Source: Microvirga sesbaniae (GTDB lineage: Bacteria; Pseudomonadota; Alphaproteobacteria; Rhizobiales; Beijerinckiaceae). From it: a stretch of DNA of 64,000 bases. The notes beneath the pieces are model-generated. The model did no database searches. It was not told the DNA's origin and saw only the letters and a list, made by a program, of their open reading frames with translations. The stretch lies in contig NZ_JAMXFJ010000001.1 in assembly GCF_025460805.1 (NCBI RefSeq), positions 215,859-279,858 on the forward strand, read 5' to 3'. Each line of letters begins with the position of its first letter. The first letter of the stretch is position 1. Position numbers and translations under genes: made by a program. Positions 19,624-27,892 of the stretch are shown here, piece by piece.

Positions 19624-19716
19624 GATGGAGCTTCCATTACGATCGAAAGGGAAGGGGCGGTATAGCGGGCCGGCGAAGGCGGGGCAAATGCGGGAGTGCC
19701 GGCAGACTGCAGAAGG

Positions 19717-20274
19717 TCAAGCGCGATAGCGCCCGAACACCACTTGCGTCTCCCCGTAATCGCGCCGCTCGAGCTCCTCGAAGCCTTCGGGCAGCGCGAC
19801 CTCGGCGCCCTGCGCTTCCTCGACGATCACGAGCGAATCGGGCAAAAGCCAGCCGCCCTCGGCGCAGGCGCGCAGGGCCTTGGGCGCGAGATCGCGGCCG
19901 TAGGGCGGATCGCAGAACACCACGGAGAAGGGGGGGTTGGGCGCGGCCTCGCCCATGCGGGTGGCGTCGCGGCGGAACAGGCGGGTCGCGCCCCCGGCCC
20001 CGAGGGCTTCCACGTTCTCGCGGATGATGCCGCGGGACTGCGCCCCGTCGTCGACGAAGAGCGCGAAGGCGGCCCCGCGCGAGAGCGCCTCCAGGCCCAG
20101 AGCGCCGGTGCCCGCGAAGAGATCGAGCACGCGTGCGCCCTCGATGGGATCGTCGTAGCCGTGCTGCAGGATGTTGAAGAGCGTCTCGCGCAGGCGGTCC
20201 GAGGTCGGGCGGATGGCGTCCGAGCTCGGCCCCTTGAGCGAGCGGCCGCGCCAGCGCCCGCCCACGATTCTCAT
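19717..20274 (-). CDS. rsmD: 16S rRNA (guanine(966)-N2)-methyltransferase
   Basis: This SAM-dependent enzyme methylates G966 of 16S rRNA in the small-subunit head. MRIVGGRWRGRSL is the characteristic N-terminus, RPTSDRLRETLFNIL follows, and DLFAGTGALGLEALSRGA is the SAM-binding loop. FCDPPYG is the catalytic (D/N)PP(Y/F) motif. The length of 185 residues is normal. It starts 13 bases after the stop of the pseudouridine synthase gene, forming a two-gene ribosome-modification operon with it, as is common in alphaproteobacteria. Confidence 0.95.
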   Translation of the reverse strand: MRIVGGRWRGRSLKGPSSDAIRPTSDRLRETLFNILQHGYDDPIEGARVLDLFAGTGALGLEALSRGAAFALFVDDGAQSRGIIRENVEALGAGGATRLFRRDATRMGEAAPNPPFSVVFCDPPYGRDLAPKALRACAEGGWLLPDSLVIVEEAQGAEVALPEGFEELERRDYGETQVVFGRYRA

Positions 20275-20287
20275 CGTCTAAACCCCA

Positions 20288-22411
20288 TCAGCGGCGGCCG
20301 CGCGGGCCGCCCTTGGAACCGCCGCCCTTGAAGCCGCCCTTGGAGGCTCCGCCCTTGGACGCGCTGCCCCTGGACGCGCCCCTGGGGCCGCCCTTGAAGC
20401 CGCCGCCCCTCGGACCATCGCCTCTCGGACCATCGCCTCTCGGACCGCCGCGCGAGGGCCCATCGCCCCGCGGAGGGCCGCGACGGGGTCGGTCGTCGTC
20501 GCCGCGGGCCCGGAACGGCCGGTCACCCTGCGGCTTGCGCGGGCGGTCGTCGTCGCCACGGGCCCGGAAGGGGCGCTCGCCCTGGCGGGCGCGGGGACGA
20601 TCCTCGTTTCCCTCGGCGCGGGCGCGGAACGGCCTGTCGCCCGCAGGACGCCGCGGGCGGTCATCCTCGCGACGGGCCGGACGGTCTCCGCCCTCGCGGC
20701 CGCGGCGAGCCGGCACCGCGTCGCGGTCGTCGCGACGGCGCGGACGATCCTCTCCGGCGGAGGCGCGGCCCCTGCGCGGCGGAGGGGCTTCCTCGTCCTC
20801 GGGCTGGCGCACGAGACGTTCCACCACCACCTTGCGGCCTTCGCGCGACGCGATCGCCCCGACGCGCTCGCGCTCGCGCTCGCCGCTCGCCGCGCGGGCC
20901 TCCTTCGGATCGGCGCCCCGGCGCGGGACCTTTCGGCGCGGAGCGTCCTCGTCCGTTTCGCCGGCCCGCCACACGCTGGTCTTCACGTCGAGGCGGGAGG
21001 GGCGCTTCCGGGGCTCCTCCTCGTCGCGCTCGAAGCGGTCGCCGCCGCGGCCGCGGGACGGCCTCTCATCGTCGTCACGGCGACGGCGCGGGCGCTCGTC
21101 GTCCCGGTCGCGGCCGAAGCGGCCGGGACGCTCGCCGCGCTCCTCCCGGTCCTGCTTCTTCGAGGAGCCGAAGGGCGCGATGGGCTCGCGCACCGGGCTC
21201 TCGAAATCGACGCCGGCCTCGGCGGCGAGCGCCTCGCCGAGCTGATCCCGCAGCACCTTGGTGCGCACCTCCTCCACGAGGCCGACCTCGAGGTCGCCGA
21301 GCTGGAACGGGCCGAAGGACATGCGGATGAGGCGGTTCACCTGAACGCCGAGATGCTCGAGGATCCGCTTGATCTCGCGGTTCTTGCCTTCCCGCAGGCC
21401 CATGGTGATCCAGGCGTTGTCGCCCTGCACCCGATCGAGGCGCGCCTCGATGGGGCCGTAATCGATCCCGTCGATGCTGATGCCGTCGCGCAGGCGGTCC
21501 AGGTCCGCCTGGTTGATCTCGCCGTGGGCGCGCACCTTGTAGCGGCGCAACCATCCCGTGTCGGGATGGGCGATCACGCGGGCGAGGCCACCGTCGTTGG
21601 TCAGGAGCAGCAGGCCTTCCGTGTTGATGTCGAGCCGGCCCACCGCCACCACGCGGGGCAGGTCCTCGGGCAGGTTGTCGAACACGGTCGGACGGCCCTC
21701 CGGGTCGCGGGCCGTGGTCACGAGGCCGCGCGGCTTGTGGAAGAGCCACAGGCGCGTGCGCTCCTTGGCCGGCAGGGGCTCCCCGTCCACGGTGATCCTG
21801 TCGGCCGCGGTCACGTTGACCGCAGGGGATTCCAGCACCGTGCCGTTGAGCGTGACCCGGCCCTCGGCGATCAGCACCTCGGCGTCGCGGCGGGACGCGA
21901 TGCCGGCGCGGGCGATCACCTTGGCGATCCGGTCCTCGGCGGGCTCTTGCGGCTCGGCCTGCACCTCGGGACGGTCCTCGCGGGTGCGGCGCGGCCGATC
22001 CTCGGCCGACCGGTCGAAGCGGCGCGGGCGTTCGTCGCCGGCACGGCCGCGGAACGGCTTGTCCCCGGCGCTGCGGCTGCGGAACGGCTTGTCGCCGCCC
22101 TCGCTGCGGGCCCGGAACGGCTTCTTGTCTCCGCCTTCGAAGCGGCGGGGGCGCTCATCGTTGTCCCGGCTGCGGAAGGGCCGGTCGCCCGCTTCTCCAC
22201 GGGGGCGGAAGGGCTTGTCGCCGTCGCGGCTGCGCGAAGGCCGGTCGCCTCCCTCGCGCGGCTTGCGCGGGCGGTCGTCGTCGCCACGGGCCCGGAAGGG
22301 GCGCTCGCCGCCGTCGCGGGATTTGCGGAAGGGCCTGTCCCCGGGGGTGCGGCCACGGTCGGAGCGTCCCGAGGAGCGGCCCCTGCGATTATCGTCGTTG
22401 CTGTCGGTCAT
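20288..22411 (-). CDS. rRNA pseudouridine synthase (RluB/RsuA family) with long disordered arms
   Basis: This enzyme converts a specific uridine in rRNA to pseudouridine. An S4 RNA-binding domain spans residues about 161 to 210. The catalytic domain follows, with Asp261 in GRLDINTEGLLLL, and ends near residue 400. Two low-complexity arms flank the core: residues 1 to 160 and about 420 to 707. They are built of repeated blocks such as DRPFRARGDDDRPRKP and GGDKPFRSR, ending in Gly/Lys-rich GGFKGGPRG repeats. They make the protein about 707 residues, where the core needs about 250. The arms resemble the RGG-type RNA-binding tails of RNA chaperones and helicases. I chose the ATG at 22411, because the longer frame runs into tadA antisense. 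Confidence 0.9.
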   Translation of the reverse strand: MTDSNDDNRRGRSSGRSDRGRTPGDRPFRKSRDGGERPFRARGDDDRPRKPREGGDRPSRSRDGDKPFRPRGEAGDRPFRSRDNDERPRRFEGGDKKPFRARSEGGDKPFRSRSAGDKPFRGRAGDERPRRFDRSAEDRPRRTREDRPEVQAEPQEPAEDRIAKVIARAGIASRRDAEVLIAEGRVTLNGTVLESPAVNVTAADRITVDGEPLPAKERTRLWLFHKPRGLVTTARDPEGRPTVFDNLPEDLPRVVAVGRLDINTEGLLLLTNDGGLARVIAHPDTGWLRRYKVRAHGEINQADLDRLRDGISIDGIDYGPIEARLDRVQGDNAWITMGLREGKNREIKRILEHLGVQVNRLIRMSFGPFQLGDLEVGLVEEVRTKVLRDQLGEALAAEAGVDFESPVREPIAPFGSSKKQDREERGERPGRFGRDRDDERPRRRRDDDERPSRGRGGDRFERDEEEPRKRPSRLDVKTSVWRAGETDEDAPRRKVPRRGADPKEARAASGERERERVGAIASREGRKVVVERLVRQPEDEEAPPPRRGRASAGEDRPRRRDDRDAVPARRGREGGDRPARREDDRPRRPAGDRPFRARAEGNEDRPRARQGERPFRARGDDDRPRKPQGDRPFRARGDDDRPRRGPPRGDGPSRGGPRGDGPRGDGPRGGGFKGGPRGASRGSASKGGASKGGFKGGGSKGGPRGRR

Positions 22412-22465
22412 GGGAGCCTGATAGCAGAGGAGTGTCGGAGAAGCGAGGATTAAGGAACGAACCGT

Positions 22466-22945
22466 TTGACGGATAACGCCGATCTGGAGCCGCTTGATCC
22501 GGGACGACCGGATCCCATGAGCGTGGCCTTCGACGAGGCCCGCGCCGCGTCGGCGCGCGGGGAGGTGCCCGTGGGGGCGGCCATCGTCCGGGACGGCCGC
22601 GTCATCGCGTCGGCAGGAAACCGCCCGCGGGAGCTGCGCGATCCCTCGGCTCATGCGGAGATGCTCGCCATCCGCCGCGCCTGCGCGGCTCTGGACGACG
22701 AGCGGCTCACGGGCTGCGATCTCTACGTGACCCTGGAGCCCTGCACCATGTGCGCGGCCGCCATCTCCTTCGCCCGGATCCGGAGGGTCTATTACGCGGC
22801 CTTCGATCCGAAGGGCGGCGCGGTCGACAGCGGCGTGCGCTTCTTCGACCAGCCCACCTGCCATCACGCCCCGGAGGTCTACGGCGGCATCCGCGAGAGT
22901 GAGGCGGCGGCATTGCTGAAGGGGTTTTTCGAAGCAAAGCGTTAG
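22466..22945 (+). CDS. tadA: tRNA(Ala/Arg)-type adenosine deaminase
   Basis: This enzyme deaminates adenosine 34 to inosine in the anticodon of tRNA-Arg(ACG). The zinc-binding motifs are HAE (SAHAEMLAIRRA, with the proton-shuttle Glu) and PCTMC. RVYYAAFDPKGGAVDSG and the C-terminal LLKGFFEAKR helix are typical of TadA rather than of cytosine deaminases. The start shown is a TTG with AAGGA nine bases before it. The ATG at 22517 (MSVAFDEAR) gives a protein that begins at the family's first helix and may be the true start. It is divergent from the pseudouridine synthase gene. The TAG stop is part of a repeat element. Confidence 0.93.
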   Translation: MTDNADLEPLDPGRPDPMSVAFDEARAASARGEVPVGAAIVRDGRVIASAGNRPRELRDPSAHAEMLAIRRACAALDDERLTGCDLYVTLEPCTMCAAAISFARIRRVYYAAFDPKGGAVDSGVRFFDQPTCHHAPEVYGGIRESEAAALLKGFFEAKR

Positions 22946-23037
22946 AGCATTTTTCGGTGAGGTGGATCCGGTTCACCGTCAAAAAATGCGGTCAGGCAAA
23001 GAAGAGAGATGATTCCACGTGAGTGGAAACAGGTCTA
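22943..23037. repeat. TAGAGCATTTTT repeat bridging two convergent genes
   Basis: It is about 95 bp and resembles the element at 39535. GCATTTTT pairs with AAAAAATGC around GGTGA/TCACC, and GATTCCAC-GTGA-GTGGAAAC lies near the other end. Its left end supplies the TAG stop of tadA. Its right end supplies the TAG stop of the convergent hydrolase gene. Confidence 0.75.
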
Positions 23038-23943
23038 GGCCGCCAGGAACGCCCGCAGGGCCTCCAGCGTCGCGCCCGGATTCTCCTCCGCGACGAAGTG
23101 GCCCGACGTGACGCCGATCCCGGTCGCTTTGGGCGTGAAGCTCTTGTGCCAGATGTCGAGCGGCTGCTTCCTGTCGCCGACTGGGCCGCTGACGAGATAA
23201 TAGTCGCTCCAGATCACGTAGGTCGGGCATTGGATCGTCCTGCCCGCGGCGAGGTCGGCCTCGTCCGCCTCGATGTCGCGGGTGGCGCCGGCGCGGTAAT
23301 CCTCGCAGAAGGCGTGGATGCGATTGGGTTCGTTGCAGCTCTGCCAATAGGAGTGCAAGGCGCGGGGATCGAACGCGCCGAGATCGCCGGCCGCCGACCA
23401 TTGCCGCATCAGCCCCTCGAAATACGGAATGGGGTCGCGCTCGATCTCGTCTTCCGGTTTCGGGTAGGCCTGCGAAAGATAGCCCCAGTGGGCTTCCGGA
23501 ACCTTCCCTGTCCGCATCTGCTCCCATACGTGGTAGGTCGGCAGGATGTCGAGGAGGGCGAGGCGTTCCACCCGGCCGGGATGGTCGAGCGCCAGGCGGT
23601 AGGCCACGCGGGCGCCGCGGTCGTGCCCGGCCACGGCGAAATGCACATGCCCCAGAGCCTCCATCACCTGGATGACGTCCCGGCCCATGGCGCGCTTCGA
23701 ATAGGTCTCGTGCTTGGCATCGCCCTTGGGCGCCGACGACCAGCCGTAGCCGCGCAGATCCATGCAGACGACCGCGTAGGTTTCGGCCAGGGTCGGCGCG
23801 AGGTGGTGCCACATGGCGTGGGTCTGGGGAAATCCGTGCAGCAGCACCAGGGGTTTTCCCGTGCCCTTCGAGCGCGCGAAGATCCGGCCGATCTCGGTGT
23901 CAATCCAGTGGCTGTCGAAACCGGGAAAGAGATCGTCGCTCAT
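23035..23943 (-). CDS. Alpha/beta hydrolase, probable fluoroacetate/haloacetate dehalogenase
   Basis: This 302-residue soluble enzyme closely resembles, by recalled sequence, the fluoroacetate dehalogenase RPA1163 of Rhodopseudomonas. The nucleophile is Asp108 in GHDRGARVAYRL, followed by the carboxylate-binding Arg109 and Arg112. The acid is Asp132 in LLDILPTY and the base is His282 in SGHF. The halide-pocket residues also appear: His152-Trp153 (AHWGYLSQ), Trp182 and Tyr216 (CEDYRAGA). HGFPQTH forms the oxyanion region. Hydrolysis of haloacetates to glycolate is the likely reaction, but activity on fluoride is an inference. It is convergent with tadA, sharing a repeat as its terminal sequence. 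Confidence 0.85.
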   Translation of the reverse strand: MSDDLFPGFDSHWIDTEIGRIFARSKGTGKPLVLLHGFPQTHAMWHHLAPTLAETYAVVCMDLRGYGWSSAPKGDAKHETYSKRAMGRDVIQVMEALGHVHFAVAGHDRGARVAYRLALDHPGRVERLALLDILPTYHVWEQMRTGKVPEAHWGYLSQAYPKPEDEIERDPIPYFEGLMRQWSAAGDLGAFDPRALHSYWQSCNEPNRIHAFCEDYRAGATRDIEADEADLAAGRTIQCPTYVIWSDYYLVSGPVGDRKQPLDIWHKSFTPKATGIGVTSGHFVAEENPGATLEALRAFLAA

Positions 23944-24094
23944 GGATGGCCGCTCGCTGGTTGCAATCAGGAATGCTTCAAGAAGCTAGAGCATTTGTCC
24001 GCGAATGGGATGGAAAAGCTTAGGAAAAAAAGGGATTACAACTAAGAGTGGAGAATGTTCCGCATCGTCATCCCTCGATGGAATCAGCGGGTGC

Positions 24095-25372
24095 TCATTC
24101 GCTCTCGCGCTCCACCGCGCGCCATCCGATGTCCTTCCGGCAGAAGCCGTTCGGCCATTCGATCCTGGCGACAGCCTCATAGGCCTTCCTCTGCGCGTCG
24201 GAGATCGTGCGTCCCAGCGCCGTGACGTTGAGCACGCGTCCCCCAATGGCAACGATCCTGTCGCCATCCTGTTTCGTGCCCGCGTGGAAGACGATGACGT
24301 CGTCGAGCGCTTCGGCCTTGTCGATGCCCCGGATCTCGGATCCCTTCTCGACCGCTCCGGGATAGCCCTTCGCGGCCATCACGACGGTGAGCGCCGCCTG
24401 ATCCGACCATTGCAGGGAGATGCTGTTCAGAACACCATCGCAGGCGGCGAGCAGCGCCGTCACGAGATCGGATTTCAGGCGCGGCAGAAGAACCTGCGTT
24501 TCGGGATCGCCGAGACGGGCGTTGTATTCGATGAGCTGCGGGCCGCTCTCGGTGAGCATCAGGCCCGCATAGAGGATGCCCGTGTAGGGCGTCCCGCGCG
24601 CCTTCATGCCGGCCAGGGTCGGCTCGATGATCTCGCGCATGGCGCGGGCCTGAAGCTCCGGCGTCATCACGGCGGCCGGCGAATAGGCCCCCATGCCGCC
24701 GGTGTTGGGACCCTTGTCCCCGTCGAAGACGCGCTTGTGGTCCTGCGCGGTGCCGAACGGGATCGCGTGGGTGCCGTCGCAGAGCGCGAAGAAGCTCGCC
24801 TCCTCGCCGTCGAGGAAAGCCTCGATCACGACCTCGGCGCCGGCCGCGCCCAGGCCGCCGCCGATCATCATGTCGATGGCCTCTTCGGCCTCTTCGAAGG
24901 AGGTTGCGACCACCACACCCTTGCCGGCGGCAAGCCCGTCCGCCTTGACGACGATCGGCACGCCGTACCCGCGGATATAGGCCTTCGCCGCCTCCGCATC
25001 GGTGAAGCGCCGGTAGGCGGCGGTCGGGATGCCGAATTCCGCGCACAGATCCTTGGTGAAGGCCTTCGAGCCCTCGAGCTGGGCGGCGGCCTTCCTCGGC
25101 CCGAAGGCCTTGATGCCCGCGGCCGCGAGATCGTCCACGAGGCCCGCCACCAGGGGAGCCTCGGGGCCGACGACCACGAAATCGACCTTCATGACCCGGC
25201 AGAAATCGATCACCGCCCCATGGTCGGTCACATCGAGCACCACGTTGGTGCCGTGCTGCGCGGTGCCGGGATTGCCGGGAGCGACGAGCAGCCTGTCGCA
25301 CAGGGGGCTCGCCGAGAGGCTTCTGGCCAGAGCATGCTCGCGTCCGCCGGATCCGATGAGAAGGATGTTCAT
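24095..25372 (-). CDS. purD: Phosphoribosylamine--glycine ligase
   Basis: This GAR synthetase is the second step of purine biosynthesis, joining glycine to 5-phosphoribosylamine with [19 protein letters not shown] is the signature N-terminus. The ATP-grasp part shows [18 protein letters not shown], and [10 protein letters not shown] with [10 protein letters not shown] completes the active site. The length of 425 residues is standard. It is a single minus-strand gene with about 235 bases of leader (25373-25608) in which I see no gene or riboswitch. The gap on its other side (23944-24094) contains another TAGAGCATTTG repeat edge at about 23986. Confidence 0.96.
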   Translation of the reverse strand: MNILLIGSGGREHALARSLSASPLCDRLLVAPGNPGTAQHGTNVVLDVTDHGAVIDFCRVMKVDFVVVGPEAPLVAGLVDDLAAAGIKAFGPRKAAAQLEGSKAFTKDLCAEFGIPTAAYRRFTDAEAAKAYIRGYGVPIVVKADGLAAGKGVVVATSFEEAEEAIDMMIGGGLGAAGAEVVIEAFLDGEEASFFALCDGTHAIPFGTAQDHKRVFDGDKGPNTGGMGAYSPAAVMTPELQARAMREIIEPTLAGMKARGTPYTGILYAGLMLTESGPQLIEYNARLGDPETQVLLPRLKSDLVTALLAACDGVLNSISLQWSDQAALTVVMAAKGYPGAVEKGSEIRGIDKAEALDDVIVFHAGTKQDGDRIVAIGGRVLNVTALGRTISDAQRKAYEAVARIEWPNGFCRKDIGWRAVERESE

Positions 25373-25608
25373 GCCTGCCGCCTTGCTGTGACAGGCTGCT
25401 CTTAACCGGACGGAAGGCCGGCTTCAACCGGTCAGATGACGCGTCCTCAGGGTTGGGGGCGAGCGGCTCCCGCTGGAGGCGGAAACCGACGCGATGCTTC
25501 AGGTGTCATCCGCTCGAAGGCAGGGATCCACTCGCCCATCCCGACACGGGATCCTCTTCTTCCGGAACGGCCGCGCGGCTCCGGTCGAGGACCGGGGCCG
25601 ATCGTCCC

Positions 25609-27687
25609 TTAAAGGACGAAGAAGTCCGCCTCGGTCATCTTGAGGTCCCTGGACAACGTGGCGACCTGAATGGCCTGCTTCGCCCCCGTGCCGTCGGCAT
25701 CGTAGAACAGGGCACCCGTCTTCTTGTTGTAGATGACGTGATCGTCGCCGTCATGCGCCTTGGCGCCGATGTGGAATTCCTTCTTGGCCAGCACGCCCTT
25801 CTTGCCGAGGCCCTTGAAGGCTGCCTTCGTCAGCCAGATCGTGTCGTCGGCCACCGAGAAGTCCGTGATCTTGTCGCAGTTCTGCTTCTTGGCCAGCGCA
25901 TTGGTCCTGGCGGGCTTCCTGTCGAACACGAACACGTCCTGTCCCGTACCACCGGTAAGCGTGTCGTTGCCGAGCCCGCCATAGAGCATGTCGTTGCCGC
26001 CATCGCCCTGCACCATGTCTTTATCCGCGAGGCCCTTGATCACATCGTTGCCGCCCTTGCCGGTCAGTGAATCCCGTTTGGGCGTGCCGATCAGAACGAG
26101 CGGATCGGCCGGACCCGTCGGATGGGTCGGACCTGTGGGATCTGTAGGATCGGTCGGATCGGTCGGATCGGTCGGGTCGGTCGGGTCGACGACTGTGTCA
26201 TTCACATCCGTCACGTTGATCGTGACCGTCTTGTAGGTTCTGCCTCCGAAGGGATCGATCGCCTCGAGGGTGATCTTGTGCTGCTGAGGCTGCGTCTCGT
26301 AGTCGAGCGCCTTGGCGAGGACCAGGTGGTTGCCGTCGATCCTGAAGTAGCCGTCGTTCTCGAGGATGCCGAACCTCACGGTATCGCCATCGGGATCGTG
26401 AGCGGACAGATCGGCGATGATGGTGTTCACCAGCGCATCTTCGGCGACGCTCGTCTTCGAGACGGATATGGAATCGGGCGCCTTGTTGGTTTCGATCGCG
26501 CCGTCCGCGAATGTGAGCGTCCAGATATGCGAGAGCTTGTCCTTGCCCTCGTCGCCTGTCTTGTCTTCGACGATAATGAAGCCGGCCTGATCGTGGGTGA
26601 TCGTGTAGTTGGACTTGCTCTTCGTATAAACGGCCGTGTTGTCTTCGTTCCCGCCCCCGTCGATCATGTCGTCGCCCTGTCCGCCTTCGAAGGTGTCGTC
26701 CCCATCGCCGCCGGACAATGAATCCGCCCCCTCTCCGCCGAGAATGGAATCCGCCCCGTTCCCGCCGCGCAGATCGTTCCCGTCGTCGTTCCCCATGATC
26801 GTGTCGTTGAAGCGGGACCCGACGATGCCGGCGATGTTGATGAAGTGATCGCCTGCGGCTTCTCCGGTGTTCTGGTCTTCATGGGCCATATGGATCGTCA
26901 GTTTGCCCGTCGCACCTTCGTAGGAGGCGAGGCTCGTCCCGTTGCTTCCGTCGAGGGTATCGCCGCCCTCTCCACCAGCCAGGAGATTGAAGCCGCCGCC
27001 GCCGGCGAGCCAGTCGCTCCCCATGCCGCCTTGGAACTTGTCGTCCGCGGCACCACCGTAAGCGGTGTCGTTCCCGTCTCCAAGGTCGACGAATCCCGGG
27101 GCGCTGCCGCCTTGCCGGCTGTCGTAGAGATCTTTTCCTTGCCCGAGCAGAACCGTGATGGGATCGGCGCTTTTCAGGAAGCCTTTGTTGATGACGACGT
27201 CGTCGCCCGGTCCGCTTCGAACGGCCTGGGTCCCGCCCGAGATCGTCCCCTCGTTCGTCACGTGGACTGCGCCGACTTGGAAGTAGGAAATCCCATAGCG
27301 GCCGCCCTGAATGGTTCCGTCATTCAGCAGGGTGAGGCCGCGGGCTCCGGTGATGGCGTCATCGATGCCGGTGATCGTGCCATGATTGGTGACGGCCGCC
27401 GGGTTGGCGCAATCGAAACCGTACCTGCCACTGATCCGTCCTGTCGCGCCGACGGTCAGCTGACCTTTCGTAATGTAAACGCCTGCGTCATCCGCGCTCC
27501 GGACGGTTCCGTCCACCGTGACGTCGCAATGGTCTGCCGGATGGGACATTCGAATGCCCATTCCGGAAGGCGCAATGACGCTGCCCGGCTGACTCACCAC
27601 GACAGTGATGTCGGCGATGTCGGTCGGCGTGAAATCCTGAGTGCCGGTCCTCTGATCGGCAATTGTGTAGGTCAAGTTGACAGCCAT
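25609..27687 (-). CDS. RTX calcium-binding protein with beta-helix, cadherin-like and PT-repeat parts
   Basis: This large predicted secreted protein has 692 residues and no signal peptide. Residues about 75 to 190 look like short beta-helix turns (repeated NxGTIxG, e.g. VTNHGTITG, LLNDGTIQGG). RTX nonapeptides GGxGxDxLx appear near 210-245 and in a longer block near 290-350. A cadherin-like domain with DPDGD and VTDVND follows at about 405-495. A linker of DPT repeats spans about 497-515 (continuing in related TGPTHP sequence to about 530). A third RTX block lies near 540-580. The C-terminal 110 residues, ending in ADFFVL, resemble a type I secretion signal. No type I exporter genes are adjacent. 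Adhesin or surface-structure roles are inference. Confidence 0.85.
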   Translation of the reverse strand: MAVNLTYTIADQRTGTQDFTPTDIADITVVVSQPGSVIAPSGMGIRMSHPADHCDVTVDGTVRSADDAGVYITKGQLTVGATGRISGRYGFDCANPAAVTNHGTITGIDDAITGARGLTLLNDGTIQGGRYGISYFQVGAVHVTNEGTISGGTQAVRSGPGDDVVINKGFLKSADPITVLLGQGKDLYDSRQGGSAPGFVDLGDGNDTAYGGAADDKFQGGMGSDWLAGGGGFNLLAGGEGGDTLDGSNGTSLASYEGATGKLTIHMAHEDQNTGEAAGDHFINIAGIVGSRFNDTIMGNDDGNDLRGGNGADSILGGEGADSLSGGDGDDTFEGGQGDDMIDGGGNEDNTAVYTKSKSNYTITHDQAGFIIVEDKTGDEGKDKLSHIWTLTFADGAIETNKAPDSISVSKTSVAEDALVNTIIADLSAHDPDGDTVRFGILENDGYFRIDGNHLVLAKALDYETQPQQHKITLEAIDPFGGRTYKTVTINVTDVNDTVVDPTDPTDPTDPTDPTDPTGPTHPTGPADPLVLIGTPKRDSLTGKGGNDVIKGLADKDMVQGDGGNDMLYGGLGNDTLTGGTGQDVFVFDRKPARTNALAKKQNCDKITDFSVADDTIWLTKAAFKGLGKKGVLAKKEFHIGAKAHDGDDHVIYNKKTGALFYDADGTGAKQAIQVATLSRDLKMTEADFFVL
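26120..26190. repeat. Tandem 9-bp GGATCGGTC repeat
   Basis: About six to eight units, with drift at the edges, encode the Asp-Pro-Thr linker of the RTX protein. A near-perfect stretch at 26145-26190 suggests recent slippage and possible length variation. Confidence 0.75.
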
Positions 27688-27892
27688 GGCTGGCTCCCCT
27701 TTGAAAGTGACAACTTTGACGCAATGTTATTTCGTATGATAGGTTCCATCATGGCGTGCGAGCAGCGTGCCTGAAACGCCCGTGACGTGCGCAATCGCAC
27801 ATGAAACCGCCCATGGGCCTGCGACCGGAAGGCTGTGTGCATTCCGCTCCGGACCCTTGGCAGGCCCGGGGCGGAACGATTAGGTTCACGGC
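27688..27892. promoter_or_regulatory. Divergent promoter region between the RTX gene and xseA
   Basis: The part at about 27700-27750 is markedly AT-richer than its surroundings (TTTGACGCAATGTTATTTCG). It probably holds the RTX promoter on the minus strand. GGGGAG precedes the RTX ATG by seven bases. No operator could be assigned. Confidence 0.4.

Noticed and set aside
25373-25608. Riboswitch or leader RNA upstream of purD
   Set aside because: No conserved purine-riboswitch or other known core was seen. Nothing but moderate GC sequence is visible.
26120-26190. CRISPR-like array
   Set aside because: The 9-bp units are contiguous and in frame, encoding Asp-Pro-Thr. There are no spacers.
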